DNA of 64,000 nucleotides from Flavobacterium hiemivividum (GTDB lineage: Bacteria > Bacteroidota > Bacteroidia > Flavobacteriales > Flavobacteriaceae), in assembly GCF_004349145.1 (NCBI RefSeq), contig NZ_SMFO01000013.1, forward strand, positions 21,007 through 85,006, given 5' to 3'. This document shows positions 29,141 through 38,432 of this stretch, in pieces (position 1 is the first letter of the stretch; every line of letters starts with the position of its first letter). A program made the translations under genes and the position numbers. Under the pieces are notes generated by a model. That model ran no database searches. It saw only the letters and a program-made list of their open reading frames with translations, and was not told where the DNA came from.

Positions 29141-29701
29141 TTAATAATACAGTCTGAAATCAAGTAATTTGCAGAGACCATAATGCTTTTCATGCAACTC
29201 TTCTACGATTTCAATTAGATTATCTTGATCTTGGCATAAGCTGAAAAAAGCTTTATCTAAGTTAATGCTATTAATATTTTGCATGGCTTCTCCATATCCT
29301 GAAACTGCACGAGCGCCAGTAACATCTAAAAAATACTGTGCTTCTTCTGGATCTAAATCAAGTACTTTTATATTGGCAAAATGCAAAATTTTACCTGTTA
29401 GCTTTCCTTCAAAAAGCTCAGCCATTTCTGTTAAACTGTAGTAATATTCATTGACACATATAGAATTTCCCTCACCCGGCATTACAAGATAGATTATTTC
29501 ATAATCCTTAAAATTATGGTCGTCGTAGCGCAACGCACTTAAACCCTCTTCGACTCCTTCAATCGTATCGCAGGTTCTATAAATACTTGTTATTCCTTGT
29601 TCCAAAGCAATTTGACCTAGATTTCTAAAAACCTCAGTATTGATAACTGTTTCTACATCAGGAACAACTTCGAGACAGAAAATAAATTTATCGTTATCCA
29701 T
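29141..29701 (-). CDS. Conserved hypothetical protein (DUF6642-like)
   Basis: A 186-aa soluble protein without signal or membrane segment. It is acidic, and segments such as GITSIYRTCDTIEGVEEGL, YEIIYLVMPGEGN and KILHFANIKVLDL suggest an alpha/beta fold of the flavobacterial DUF6642 type, a family label I hold with moderate confidence. Function is unknown. It is transcribed alone; neighbours give no hint. Confidence 0.7.
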   Translation of the reverse strand: MDNDKFIFCLEVVPDVETVINTEVFRNLGQIALEQGITSIYRTCDTIEGVEEGLSALRYDDHNFKDYEIIYLVMPGEGNSICVNEYYYSLTEMAELFEGKLTGKILHFANIKVLDLDPEEAQYFLDVTGARAVSGYGEAMQNINSINLDKAFFSLCQDQDNLIEIVEELHEKHYGLCKLLDFRLYY

Positions 29702-30150
29702 GAAATTTTATTTTTTTTATTGCTTTAAACAAACAACTTTTTGTTACTAAAAAAGAACTCCTTAATGAAATAACTATACTGTGACTTCTATTTGCATTAA
29801 AAACGAGGTCTAAAACTTATTAGCTATTTATTTTCCAAAAATACTAATAATGAAAATTATAGCGAGTCTTTTACGGCCAATAATTAATGCAAGACATTAC
29901 TTTATCCCGAAACCAAAACAGTTTCAGATTACCTCTAATTTCGAATATAATACTTTCTCTGATTCTAGTTTGTAATTATTTTATGTTTCGAAATAGCAGT
30001 ATTCCGTCTGTCTACATCATTAAAAAAAGTGTACTTCTATATTATAAAAAATACACAAAAAATTAATTATCAACAATTTACAAAACAAAATCACTAGAGA
30101 ATTTTAAAAATATCGCAATTTATTTTCGATAAAAAGACTAACTTTAGATT
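29702..30150. other. Intergenic stretch without convincing gene
   Basis: 449 bp of AT-rich sequence between two divergent genes. A 41-codon ATG reading frame exists at 29850..29975 but has no recognisable features. TAACTTTA at 30136..30143, a near TAnnTTTG box, may be the promoter of the saccharopine-dehydrogenase-like gene, giving a very short leader. Confidence 0.4.
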
Positions 30151-31293
30151 ATGAAAAAACATTACAATATTATTATAGCGGGAGCTGGTGGCATCGCTGA
30201 GGCAGTTAGTTTAATTTTGGCGGAATGGAGTGATATCACTCCTACTCTTTTTATAGGGGACAGGAGTTTTTTAAAAGCTAAAAAAGTAGCCAAATGGGTT
30301 GAAGAAGGCACTACAAAACCCTGCACTATAAAAGCTTTTGATCTTGTCGAAACTGGAATAACTGACGAGATGGAGGACATCTTTCTGCAAGGAGATATTG
30401 TTCTGGATTGCTTGCCAGGTAGTGCAGCGCCGAGAATTGCTCAATTTGCAAAAGACTTCAACCTTCATTACGCAAACCTTACAGAATACGTTGCCGAAAC
30501 CGAAGAGATTAAAGCCTTGTCTAAAAATGCTACAACTGGTTTTATATTACAAACTGGTTTAGCACCAGGATATATTGATTTATTAGCCCATGAATTGTTC
30601 CTACAATTTTGCAACGACTACAAAGTAAACTCTGTTCACACACTGGAATTTAAAGTAGGTGCGCTAACGAAACATGCTGTAGCACCACATTTTTATGGTT
30701 TTACCTGGAGTCCTGTTGGTGTTGCCACCGAATATCTAAAAGACACAATTGTATTAAGAGACTACGTTAAAACAACACTTCCATCCTTATCAGAGCGAGC
30801 TACTATTATCATTGATGGTATTTCTTATGAAGAAGATCTTACCTCCGGAGGTGCCGCTGATTTACCCGATGCATTATCAGGAAAAGTATGTCGGCTTGAT
30901 TATAAAACATTGCGATATCCTGGTCATTATGCTTGGGTAGAAAAGCAAATTAAAAAAGCTGCAACCACCGAAGCTGCCATTAAAACCTTACAGCAAAAAA
31001 TGCAAGAGGTAATTCCTCGTGTAGAGGATGACCAAATTATATTGTATGCCGCCATAGAAGGTAAAGATATCGAAGGTGTTTTACGCCGTCGCGAAATAGC
31101 TAAAACTATTCTCCCGCAAAAAATAGGGAATCATCAACTAAGAGCAATTCAAACTACTACCGCAGCACCTTTGGCGCAAGCCGCACAATTACTCCTAGAA
31201 GGAAAACATAAAGGTGCTGTTCTTCAAAGCCAAATTGATTCAGCTGCATTTCTCGACGGGCATTTTGTTTCAAAAGTATATGGAAAACTATAG
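30151..31293 (+). CDS. Saccharopine dehydrogenase-family protein
   Basis: A 380-aa protein with an N-terminal Rossmann domain (IIIAGAGGIAEAVSLILAEW) and the rest matching saccharopine dehydrogenase-like reductases (VLDCLPGSAAPRIAQFAKDF, LQTGLAPGYIDLLAHELF, SGGAADLPDALSGKV). Family members reduce or oxidise amino acid imine intermediates, for example in lysine metabolism. The exact reaction is not evident. It is monocistronic. Confidence 0.85.
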   Translation: MKKHYNIIIAGAGGIAEAVSLILAEWSDITPTLFIGDRSFLKAKKVAKWVEEGTTKPCTIKAFDLVETGITDEMEDIFLQGDIVLDCLPGSAAPRIAQFAKDFNLHYANLTEYVAETEEIKALSKNATTGFILQTGLAPGYIDLLAHELFLQFCNDYKVNSVHTLEFKVGALTKHAVAPHFYGFTWSPVGVATEYLKDTIVLRDYVKTTLPSLSERATIIIDGISYEEDLTSGGAADLPDALSGKVCRLDYKTLRYPGHYAWVEKQIKKAATTEAAIKTLQQKMQEVIPRVEDDQIILYAAIEGKDIEGVLRRREIAKTILPQKIGNHQLRAIQTTTAAPLAQAAQLLLEGKHKGAVLQSQIDSAAFLDGHFVSKVYGKL

Positions 31294-31392
31294 CGCACAA
31301 CCAGACAAAACAAACTGCCATTTTCTGCCCAATCGAAATACATTTTTTTGTAATATTACGTTCTATAAAAGCACAGTTAATATTTGCAAATA

Positions 31393-32124
31393 ATGAGAAT
31401 CTACTACATCAATAATGGAAAGGAAAATGGTGGCCCTTTTACACTAGAAGAATTAAAATCCCAACAAATAAACAAAGCTACTTTAGTATGGTATCAAGGT
31501 ATGGACGAATGGAAACATGCTCATGATATCGAAGAACTTAGCTCTTTTTTCACAGTAGTTCCGCCACCTATAAAATTCACCACTCCTACTCCCGAAACTA
31601 TTTCTACTCCCAAAATTGAGGATGAAAAGGAATCAGAATCAACTATCCTGGGATTAAAGAAAAGTCACTTTTTTTTAGCCCTCTTATTTCTAGCGATATT
31701 TACAGCTGTGGTTGTTCTCAACGTTATTCAAAATAACAAAAGAAGCGAAATAGACCTTAAAAATAAGGAAACAGAGTTTAGCAACGAGAAAATTGATCTG
31801 GAGCAAAATGAACGTAACGAGCAACGCATTCAAGAGGAAATTAGAAAAAGAATTGAATTAGAAAATAATAACCTAAGAAAAAGAGATTCGATTAATAGTC
31901 GTATTAATGAAATTAAGAGCATACTTATTGATAAAAAAAATCAATTAGAAAATGCAAAAAGGGCGTTAAGTGATGCAGAAACCTTTACGTTCCTTAGGTC
32001 TGAAAATGAAAAATTGCAAGAGATCAATTTGATACAAAATGACATCCAAACTATAAAAGCTGAAACAGACCAGCTCACTAATGAGGCGGACAGATTGTAT
32101 TTGATACTGGAAACGATTCGTTAA
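31393..32124 (+). CDS. GYF-domain membrane protein with coiled coil
   Basis: About 243 aa. Residues 1-55 form a GYF_2 domain (YYINNGKENGGPFTLEEL, LVWYQGMDEWKHA) of the kind that binds proline-rich peptides. A short Pro-rich linker (PPPIKFTTPTPET) is followed by one transmembrane helix (about 92-112) and a long charged coiled coil to the end. The frame can be read from TTG at 31384, but ATG at 31393 fits the domain start. Role unknown; it may organise proteins at the membrane. Confidence 0.75.
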   Translation: MRIYYINNGKENGGPFTLEELKSQQINKATLVWYQGMDEWKHAHDIEELSSFFTVVPPPIKFTTPTPETISTPKIEDEKESESTILGLKKSHFFLALLFLAIFTAVVVLNVIQNNKRSEIDLKNKETEFSNEKIDLEQNERNEQRIQEEIRKRIELENNNLRKRDSINSRINEIKSILIDKKNQLENAKRALSDAETFTFLRSENEKLQEINLIQNDIQTIKAETDQLTNEADRLYLILETIR

Positions 32125-32208
32125 TAAATTACGACTTTGATTAAAAATTAAACCAACTAATCTAGTTTTTATATAAAAGTAGGTTAGTTGGCTTAAACAA
32201 TTACACCA

Positions 32209-32802
32209 TCAATCACATTTTAACCATCCAGTAATACTCATTCGAGTATTTTGAGTAACCAAAACTTCATGAAGTAACTCATCGCTTTTAAAGAAGACGG
32301 TCTTTCCTTGAGTAGGTGAAATTTTTTGGTTGTTATTTTCTTGGTGAATTAGTAACTCTCCACCATCTTCGGGTTGCCAATTATCATTTAGATAACTAAT
32401 CATCGAATATTTCCGACTAGGATTATTCTGAAATTGATCGAAATGTTGCAGGTAAAAATCCCCCTTTTCATACAGCGAATAATGAAATTCATAACCGGTA
32501 ATTCCGGTAAAGCAACTCTCATTTAAGTAGGCAATAAAGGCCTCTATTTGGACAAAAAAAGCATTTTCAAATTCATTGTTGTGCTTTTTGTCGAGCCAGT
32601 AAATAGAATCACTTCGCACTGCGTTGTCATACGTAATCACTTCTGAGTTTCCAGTTCCTGCGACAATCAATAAGTTTTGCTGGTTTAAGGCGAGTAAATT
32701 TTGCTTTAAGCTGTTCGCTAGTTCGTTGCTTAAAAAATTTTCAGAGATACCTACCTTGTTCTCAATGTAGGAGGTAATTAAAGCTTCAAAGCTATTTTCC
32801 AT
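32209..32802 (-). CDS. 2-oxoglutarate/Fe(II)-dependent oxygenase
   Basis: A 197-aa protein of the prolyl-4-hydroxylase-like 2OG-Fe(II) oxygenase fold. The iron ligands are visible as LQHFDQF (HxD), then LLHEVL, with the 2OG-binding Arg in TRMSITGWLK. NDNWQPEDGGELLIH is the conserved strand before the second His. It may hydroxylate a protein or small substrate. It is monocistronic. Confidence 0.85.
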   Translation of the reverse strand: MENSFEALITSYIENKVGISENFLSNELANSLKQNLLALNQQNLLIVAGTGNSEVITYDNAVRSDSIYWLDKKHNNEFENAFFVQIEAFIAYLNESCFTGITGYEFHYSLYEKGDFYLQHFDQFQNNPSRKYSMISYLNDNWQPEDGGELLIHQENNNQKISPTQGKTVFFKSDELLHEVLVTQNTRMSITGWLKCD

Positions 32803-32910
32803 TTATTTTCCGTTGACGGAAAGTGATGTCAACGGAGCAAGGTAGAATAAAAAAAAATAGCAATAGTCAAATTAGAACTAAACTTAATAATCAAGAAAAC
32901 ACAAATACAA

Positions 32911-32943
32911 AAAAAGGATCCAGATATGAATCTGAATCCTTTT
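32911..32943 (-). terminator. Terminator after the AAA+ ATPase gene
   Basis: Read on the minus strand, AAAGGATTCAGAT and ATCTGGATCCTTT form a stem with TCAT loop and one internal mismatch, followed by a run of seven T. It lies about 30 bp downstream of the stop at 32972. Confidence 0.8.
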
Positions 32944-32971
32944 ACAATTATATAAATCCTATTTTTGGCTG

Positions 32972-34435
32972 TTACAATCTACTAATATAACTTCCATAAA
33001 TATCCTTAAACTGATAGCCTTCAGATATCCTATCCTTGCTTAGTTTTTTATATTCTACCATTGCCCAAAGAATGAATTCTTTCATGAAAAATTTGTCTTC
33101 CTTTTCTAATTGTGGTTGGTATTTCTTTACTAATATCTCAAGTGGCACAATTGCTCCTAGAATGCTTTGGTATTCCTCATCCTTAGCGTCATCTAGTAAT
33201 TCAAAACCACTTTCGGCAAAAAACCATTCGACTAAATCCGTATATGGTGTTTTTTCATCTGGCTTTTCTAGTTTTTCAATTTTGGGGAAATAACCTGGAA
33301 AAAAGGTATGAATCGCTGAGCCAATTAAGTTTTGAGCAACGTATGCCGCTCCCTCCTGCTCTCCTTCATAAACTAATTCCACTTTCCCTGTAATCGACGG
33401 AATAATTCCCATAAAGTCAGACAAACGCAAGATGGTTTTATCATCTCCTGCTTTTAGAGCGCGGCGTTCTGCCGTGCTTAATAAGTTTTCATAAGCGGTG
33501 ATACTCATTCGCGCACTTACCCCACTTTTATTGTCGATATATTCACTTTCTCGTGCTTCAAAACTAATTTGTTCTAATAAATCCTTTGCCAAGGAAGGAA
33601 CATAAACCATATCACTCTGATCAGCATCCAGATTTGCTTCCTGGGACGTAATCGCGCGAGCAATTTCTATAGTTTCAGGATAGTGGGTTAATATTTGAGA
33701 ACCTATTCTATCTTTTAACGGAGTTACAATATTCCCTCTATTAGTATAATCTTCAGGATTTGCAGTGAATACAAACTGCATGTCTAGCGGCATTCGCAAT
33801 TTAAATCCTCTAATTTGAATATCACCTTCTTGTAAAATATTAAACAATGCCACTTGTATTCTCGCCTGTAAATCAGGCAATTCGTTAATTACAAAAATAC
33901 AACGATTGGCACGTGGAATCATCCCAAAATGAATCACACGATCATCAGCATAAGACAATTTCAAATTAGCTGCTTTTATAGGGTCAACATCTCCTATTAA
34001 ATCAGCAACGGTTACATCTGGAGTAGCCAGTTTTTCAAAGAAACGATCATTTCTGTGCAACCATGAGATAGCAGTAGCATCTCCGTTTATCGCTATTAAA
34101 TCTTTGGCATAGCGCGAAATAGGATTTAATGGATCGTCATTAATCTCTGAACCGTTCACATAAGGAATATATTCATCTAATAATTCGATCATTTTTCTCG
34201 CTAAACGAGTTTTGGCTTGACCACGAAGTCCTAATAAATTGATGTTGTGACGCGATAATATAGCTCGCTCCAACTCAGGAATAACTGTATTCTCAAAACC
34301 GTAAACCCCTTCAAATACTGGTTTTCCTGATTTTATTTTCTCTCTTAAGTTAGTTCGTAACTCATCTTTAATGCTTTTACTTTGATATCCTGAAGCTTTT
34401 AATTCGCCTAAAGTATTTATATTTTCTATTTTCAT
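32972..34435 (-). CDS. MoxR/BchI-like AAA+ ATPase
   Basis: A 487-aa AAA+ protein. Walker A is INLLGLRGQAKTRLARKM (about residues 67-83), Walker B-like IFVINELPDLQ, sensor segment FVFTANPEDYTNRG, and the arginine region PLKDRIGSQ. The C-terminal part is helical. It resembles magnesium-chelatase-type ATPases. The nearest upstream gene on the same strand encodes a VWA protein (180 bp away), so the two likely form an ATPase/VWA chaperone pair, as for MoxR systems. Target unknown. Confidence 0.88.
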   Translation of the reverse strand: MKIENINTLGELKASGYQSKSIKDELRTNLREKIKSGKPVFEGVYGFENTVIPELERAILSRHNINLLGLRGQAKTRLARKMIELLDEYIPYVNGSEINDDPLNPISRYAKDLIAINGDATAISWLHRNDRFFEKLATPDVTVADLIGDVDPIKAANLKLSYADDRVIHFGMIPRANRCIFVINELPDLQARIQVALFNILQEGDIQIRGFKLRMPLDMQFVFTANPEDYTNRGNIVTPLKDRIGSQILTHYPETIEIARAITSQEANLDADQSDMVYVPSLAKDLLEQISFEARESEYIDNKSGVSARMSITAYENLLSTAERRALKAGDDKTILRLSDFMGIIPSITGKVELVYEGEQEGAAYVAQNLIGSAIHTFFPGYFPKIEKLEKPDEKTPYTDLVEWFFAESGFELLDDAKDEEYQSILGAIVPLEILVKKYQPQLEKEDKFFMKEFILWAMVEYKKLSKDRISEGYQFKDIYGSYISRL

Positions 34436-34615
34436 TTTTTTTAGTTTAATTAACCGCTAAATGCGGGAAGTCTTTATTCTAGTTCCTCAACTTATTATAT
34501 TTAACCGCAAAGAGTACAAAGCTTTACGCAAAGTTCACTATTTCCTTTTATCTCTATTCTTATTTCTACATTCTATCTTAATATCCTCGACTGAATACTA
34601 CTACTCAACTGAACA

Positions 34616-35734
34616 CTACTTTATCTTCTTCTTTCTATTAGCTTCATAATCTTCAAAAATCATTTCGCCAAGTCCTTTCAGTCCAGTATAGAAGGCTTTT
34701 CCTTGATTGGCTTCCGTAAACTTATTGACAAATTTCTGTAAGTAAGGGTCGTTTGCAATCATGAACGTGGTTATAGGAATGTGTGATTTTCTGGCTTGTT
34801 GTGCCTGACTGTAGCATTTATCGACAATATATTCGTCCAGGCCATTACTGTTCATATAATAGCTGCCGTCTTTTTCGCGAACACAACTCGGTTTACCGTC
34901 CGTGATCATGAAAATTTGTTTGTTGGTGTTTCGCTTTCTTCTCAGTAAATCCATAGCTAGCTGCAATCCCGCAACGGTATTGGTATGAAAAGGTCCCACT
35001 TTTAAATAAGGTAAATCTTTAATGGCGATAGTCCACGCATCATTCCCAAAAACCAAGATATCTAAAGTGTCTTTTGGGTATCTCGTAGTAATCAATTCTG
35101 CAAGCGCCATAGCTACTTTTTTGGCAGGCGTGATTCGGTCTTCTCCATACAATATCATACTGTGGCTGATGTCGATCATTAGTACGGTACTCATCTGTGA
35201 TTTGTATTGGGTATCCTCGACAACCAAGTCATTCTCAGTGAGCATAAAATCTTCTACTCCATTATTGATTTGGGCGTTGCGTAGACTCTCCGTGAGCGAA
35301 ATTCGTTCTAGACCGTCGCCAAAGTGAAACTCCCGGAATTCCCCCGTATGCTCATCTCCACTCCCAGAATGTTTTGTTTTGTGATTTCCGTTTCCAGAGC
35401 GTTTCAAGTTCCCAAAAATCTGGTCTAAAGCCTGCTGCCTAATCGCTCGCTCAGTTTTGGCAGTAATTCCAATACCTGAGGTTCCATCGTCCTTAAGCTC
35501 GTCTCTGATGTACCCTTTTTTCTTTAAATCTTCAATAAAATCATCGATACTATAATGTTCATCGGTGAGTTTATATTCTTTGTCTAGTTCCCGCAACCAG
35601 TCAATTGCTTCGTCAAAATCTCCTGAAGTATGTGTGATCAATTCCTTGAAAATTCCAAAGAGTTTATCAAACGGAGACTGATTTGGCGCCTCATATTGCT
35701 TGAAGTAGAAACCTTTTTTAGTAACATTTTCCAT
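34616..35734 (-). CDS. VWA-domain protein, partner of AAA+ ATPase
   Basis: A 372-aa protein. The C-terminal half is a von Willebrand A domain with the MIDAS motif MIDISHSM (DxSxS) followed by TNTVAGLQLAMD and FMITDGKPSC. The N-terminal half is helical. No signal peptide, so it is cytoplasmic. It precedes the AAA+ gene on the same strand, and the intervening 180 bp contain fragments of a CGCAAAG-type repeat. Role with the ATPase in metal insertion or complex assembly is inferred. Confidence 0.87.
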   Translation of the reverse strand: MENVTKKGFYFKQYEAPNQSPFDKLFGIFKELITHTSGDFDEAIDWLRELDKEYKLTDEHYSIDDFIEDLKKKGYIRDELKDDGTSGIGITAKTERAIRQQALDQIFGNLKRSGNGNHKTKHSGSGDEHTGEFREFHFGDGLERISLTESLRNAQINNGVEDFMLTENDLVVEDTQYKSQMSTVLMIDISHSMILYGEDRITPAKKVAMALAELITTRYPKDTLDILVFGNDAWTIAIKDLPYLKVGPFHTNTVAGLQLAMDLLRRKRNTNKQIFMITDGKPSCVREKDGSYYMNSNGLDEYIVDKCYSQAQQARKSHIPITTFMIANDPYLQKFVNKFTEANQGKAFYTGLKGLGEMIFEDYEANRKKKIK

Positions 35735-35879
35735 AGAGTTTAAAATTACATCATTTTAAAACAGTGACTTGGCAAACGATTATTAATTTTTAGTTAAAAT
35801 AGAGTTTGTTGACACATTCCGTCACAATCAGTTTGCCCTAAAATAAATAAGTTTAATTTTACCGTTTTAAAAATTAAAA

Positions 35880-37115
35880 ATGGAACAATTAGAACATTGG
35901 GGAATCTTTTTATCCAATCAGGTCGATAAAAATGCGTTTATCGAAACCCTACTTTCTGGAACATCTAGTTCACAATTAAGTACGTTTAACACTAAAAAAG
36001 GAATCCTTTTTTCGGACATTGCTATAGACAATTTTATTAAAAAGGAATACCAATATGACGCTGTAGCAACTGCACTTGAAACCACAAGAAAATTAAGTAC
36101 TTATTCCTCGGGCGAGCGCAAGAAAGTGTTTTTGAATTATTGTATCAATCAAAAACCTGATTTTATTATCGTTGACAATCCCTTAGACCATTTAGATCAG
36201 AACTCAAGAAATACGATTAGGATCACACTAGAGGAATTAGCTCAAAAAACACAATTGATCCTATTAGTAAATCGTCAAAGTGATTTTCCTTCTTTCCTTC
36301 TAAAAAAAGCGCACATCAAAGACAATTCATTTGTTCTAGACGAAATAAACCCAGTGCTTAGTGAGCAGAATATATTTGAAGCAAATCGAATCCCAACTCC
36401 TCTTAACCCTGTAGTTTTCGCTGAAGAGGTTCTCATAAAAATGAAGAATCTTTGCGTAAGCTACAATGAAAAACCTATTTTAAACGATATCAATTGGACC
36501 ATTAAAAAAGGAGATTTCTGGCATTTACTTGGGCCTAATGGTTCTGGCAAAAGCACTTTATTGTCCTTAATAACTGGTGACAATACAAAGGGTTACGGAC
36601 AGGATTTATATCTTTTTGGGATGAAAAAAGGTAGTGGAGAAAATATCTGGGACATAAAAAAAAATATTGGCTATTTTTCGACGGCTATGACAGAGTTATT
36701 TCAAAAAAACGACAGCCTCGAAAATATGATTCTATCGGGTTTTTTTGACTCGATTGGATTGTACACCCAACCTACGGATCTACAAAAAAATATAGTTGCG
36801 CAATGGCTTGATCTAATCCATTTAAGCTCCCTTAAAAACAAACCTTTTAAAACGCTTTCACTGAGCCAGCAAAGACTTGCTCTTATTGTGCGTGCCGTCA
36901 TAAAACATCCTCCTTTATTGATTTTAGACGAGGCTGTAGAAGGCTTAGATGACGAAAATGTTGCTATGGTAGCACAGCTCATCACCCTTTTATCACAACA
37001 ACCAAATATGGCTATTTTATACGTTTCTCATAGAATTGAACCCAATATTATTCCTAATGCCATTTATGAATTAACACCTAATGAAAACGGTTCTCGAGGT
37101 AAAATTAGAATCTAA
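35880..37115 (+). CDS. Two-domain ABC ATPase, ModF/PhrA-like
   Basis: A 411-aa soluble ABC protein with two nucleotide-binding halves and no membrane domain. The C-terminal half is complete: Walker A GPNGSGKSTLL near 222, signature-like LSLSQQRLAL, Walker B LLILDEAVEGLD. The N-terminal half keeps a signature (SSGERKKVFLNYC) and IIVDNPLDHLD but its Walker A is replaced by SGTSSSQL, so it probably does not bind ATP normally. The architecture matches ModF/PhrA-type proteins of unknown function. It is not linked to a permease here. Confidence 0.85.
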   Translation: MEQLEHWGIFLSNQVDKNAFIETLLSGTSSSQLSTFNTKKGILFSDIAIDNFIKKEYQYDAVATALETTRKLSTYSSGERKKVFLNYCINQKPDFIIVDNPLDHLDQNSRNTIRITLEELAQKTQLILLVNRQSDFPSFLLKKAHIKDNSFVLDEINPVLSEQNIFEANRIPTPLNPVVFAEEVLIKMKNLCVSYNEKPILNDINWTIKKGDFWHLLGPNGSGKSTLLSLITGDNTKGYGQDLYLFGMKKGSGENIWDIKKNIGYFSTAMTELFQKNDSLENMILSGFFDSIGLYTQPTDLQKNIVAQWLDLIHLSSLKNKPFKTLSLSQQRLALIVRAVIKHPPLLILDEAVEGLDDENVAMVAQLITLLSQQPNMAILYVSHRIEPNIIPNAIYELTPNENGSRGKIRI

Positions 37116-37132
37116 ATTACAACTATTTTTTT

Positions 37133-37222
37133 GGGCGTGACGAGCGTGCTTTGCGCTCTCAATCTCTATTGTCTCGTTTTAAGAACGAGACAATAGAGGA
37201 TTTCCGCTGCAATCACTCACGC
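37133..37222. repeat. REP-like interspersed element with long hairpin
   Basis: The element begins GGGCGTGACGAGCGTGC and ends TGCAATCACTCACGC, that is, ends GCGTG/CACGC in inverse orientation. Its centre, 37164..37198, is a perfect 15-bp stem (CTCTATTGTCTCGTT paired with AACGAGACAATAGAG) around a TTAAG loop. Similar GCGTG...CACGC elements occur dispersed in flavobacterial genomes, from memory. It lies between convergent genes and may also end their transcripts. Confidence 0.65.
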
Positions 37223-37259
37223 AATATGCAGATGCCAAAGTGATTATCCTATAATAGAA

Positions 37260-37634
37260 CTAATAAAACTGACCGTCAACATAAAACCAAGATCCATCTT
37301 CTAATATAAAAATAGAATGTTCATAATGTATTTGTGCCTTTAATTCATCGTCAAGATAAAACGCTTTAAAGGTAACCGTATTTTTAGTACTCTCTAAAAC
37401 AGACAATCTAATCCACTGATTACTTTGAGCCCATTCTAGAATAGCTGCTTTTTTATGGTGTTTTCTGGTCGAAAAGTGAGTTGTCGCCACCAGATAATCT
37501 GCTTTGTGAGTTGCAAATGCTGAATAGCGAGAGCGCATCAAAGCTTCTGCAGTGGGTGCTTTCTTTATTCCTTCGATATAAGGTTTGCAACAATTATCAA
37601 AATCTTGTTGCGAGCCGCAATAACATTTTATCAT
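37260..37634 (-). CDS. YchJ-family SEC-C motif protein
   Basis: A 124-aa protein beginning with the SEC-C zinc motif MIKCYCGSQQDFDNCC and continuing with the YchJ signature PTAEALMRSRYSAFATHKADYL. The family has an NTF2-like fold; function is unknown. The length is typical. It lies downstream of two small genes on the same strand, 10 bp after the 76-aa gene. Confidence 0.88.
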   Translation of the reverse strand: MIKCYCGSQQDFDNCCKPYIEGIKKAPTAEALMRSRYSAFATHKADYLVATTHFSTRKHHKKAAILEWAQSNQWIRLSVLESTKNTVTFKAFYLDDELKAQIHYEHSIFILEDGSWFYVDGQFY

Positions 37635-37644
37635 TCGAAGTAAA

Positions 37645-37875
37645 TTACAAATGTCCGTTTAAACCAATAATTCGTTGTTGCAGTTGATTTAATAAAACTT
37701 GGTATTTACTAATTTCAATCAAATCTTCATCCTCATCTGAAAAGTCAAGAAAATCGTCCAATTGATCACTTACTTCCACTAATTTATTGTTGGCTTCTTT
37801 TGCATTTTTGGCTGCAATCAAATCGATTATTTCTTGCACATTTGCTTTTAATTCGATGAATTTTTCGTTTTCCAT
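37645..37875 (-). CDS. Small hypothetical protein
   Basis: A 76-aa acidic helical protein (ISKYQVLLNQLQQRIIGLN) with no signal or membrane segment. It lies 11 bp after the small basic gene and 10 bp before the YchJ gene, in a three-gene unit. No family recognised. Confidence 0.6.
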   Translation of the reverse strand: MENEKFIELKANVQEIIDLIAAKNAKEANNKLVEVSDQLDDFLDFSDEDEDLIEISKYQVLLNQLQQRIIGLNGHL

Positions 37876-37886
37876 TATTTCTTTAA

Positions 37887-38039
37887 TTATATAGTATCAG
37901 AATTTTTAGTGTCGTGGAATTTTTTCGCAATTTGTTTTAATTTTTCCTTTCTAAGAATTTCTGCATTTTTAACCCTGTCCTGTGCTTTGTGCAGCTTATC
38001 GTTGTGTTTTTTAATATTCTTTTCGTTATTCCTGCTCAT
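37887..38039 (-). CDS. Small basic hypothetical protein
   Basis: A very basic lysine-rich helical peptide of 50 aa (MSRNNEKNIKKHNDKLHKAQ...). The frame is open to 38072, but the internal Met at 38039 gives a start with less unusual sequence; both are possible. It is the first gene of the small minus-strand group ending in YchJ. No family recognised. Confidence 0.5.
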   Translation of the reverse strand: MSRNNEKNIKKHNDKLHKAQDRVKNAEILRKEKLKQIAKKFHDTKNSDTI

Positions 38040-38072
38040 AATTCCTGTTTTTAATTTGCTCTTAAAACCCAA

Positions 38073-38432
38073 TTTCTTTCTGTTTCCTAGGCTTTTATTG
38101 GTTCAACCTAAAAACTAAAAACAGCCACTAAATAAACCCTTGGTTTTTAGTAGTAAAAAAAATCTTGTGCAAAGTTCGACATTTTAATTTAAACGAATAG
38201 TACAGCCCATACGTTAAATAGGGTTTTCATTCGACAAACTATCCGTCATAAAAAAGAAAAAACACCCTGCATTTGTCTATTTTTCGCCACTTCTCCTTTT
38301 TTAATCTGCTATTGAACAAGAATTTAATTAATTTGACACTTTAATATATTTTTTAAAATTATCGGGATATTTTATTATAATAACTATATTTGGAAACGTT
38401 AAAAAAATCCCACAATCGATCATATAGATTAA
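38073..38432. other. Intergenic stretch upstream of sensor kinase
   Basis: 360 bp, no gene seen. TATATTTG at 38385..38392 is an exact TAnnTTTG -7 element, 40 bp before the sensor kinase ATG, and is the likely promoter of the kinase/response regulator pair. Confidence 0.5.

Noticed and set aside
29850..29975. 41-codon ATG frame in an intergenic region
   Set aside because: No signal, domain or gene-like context; length is expected by chance.
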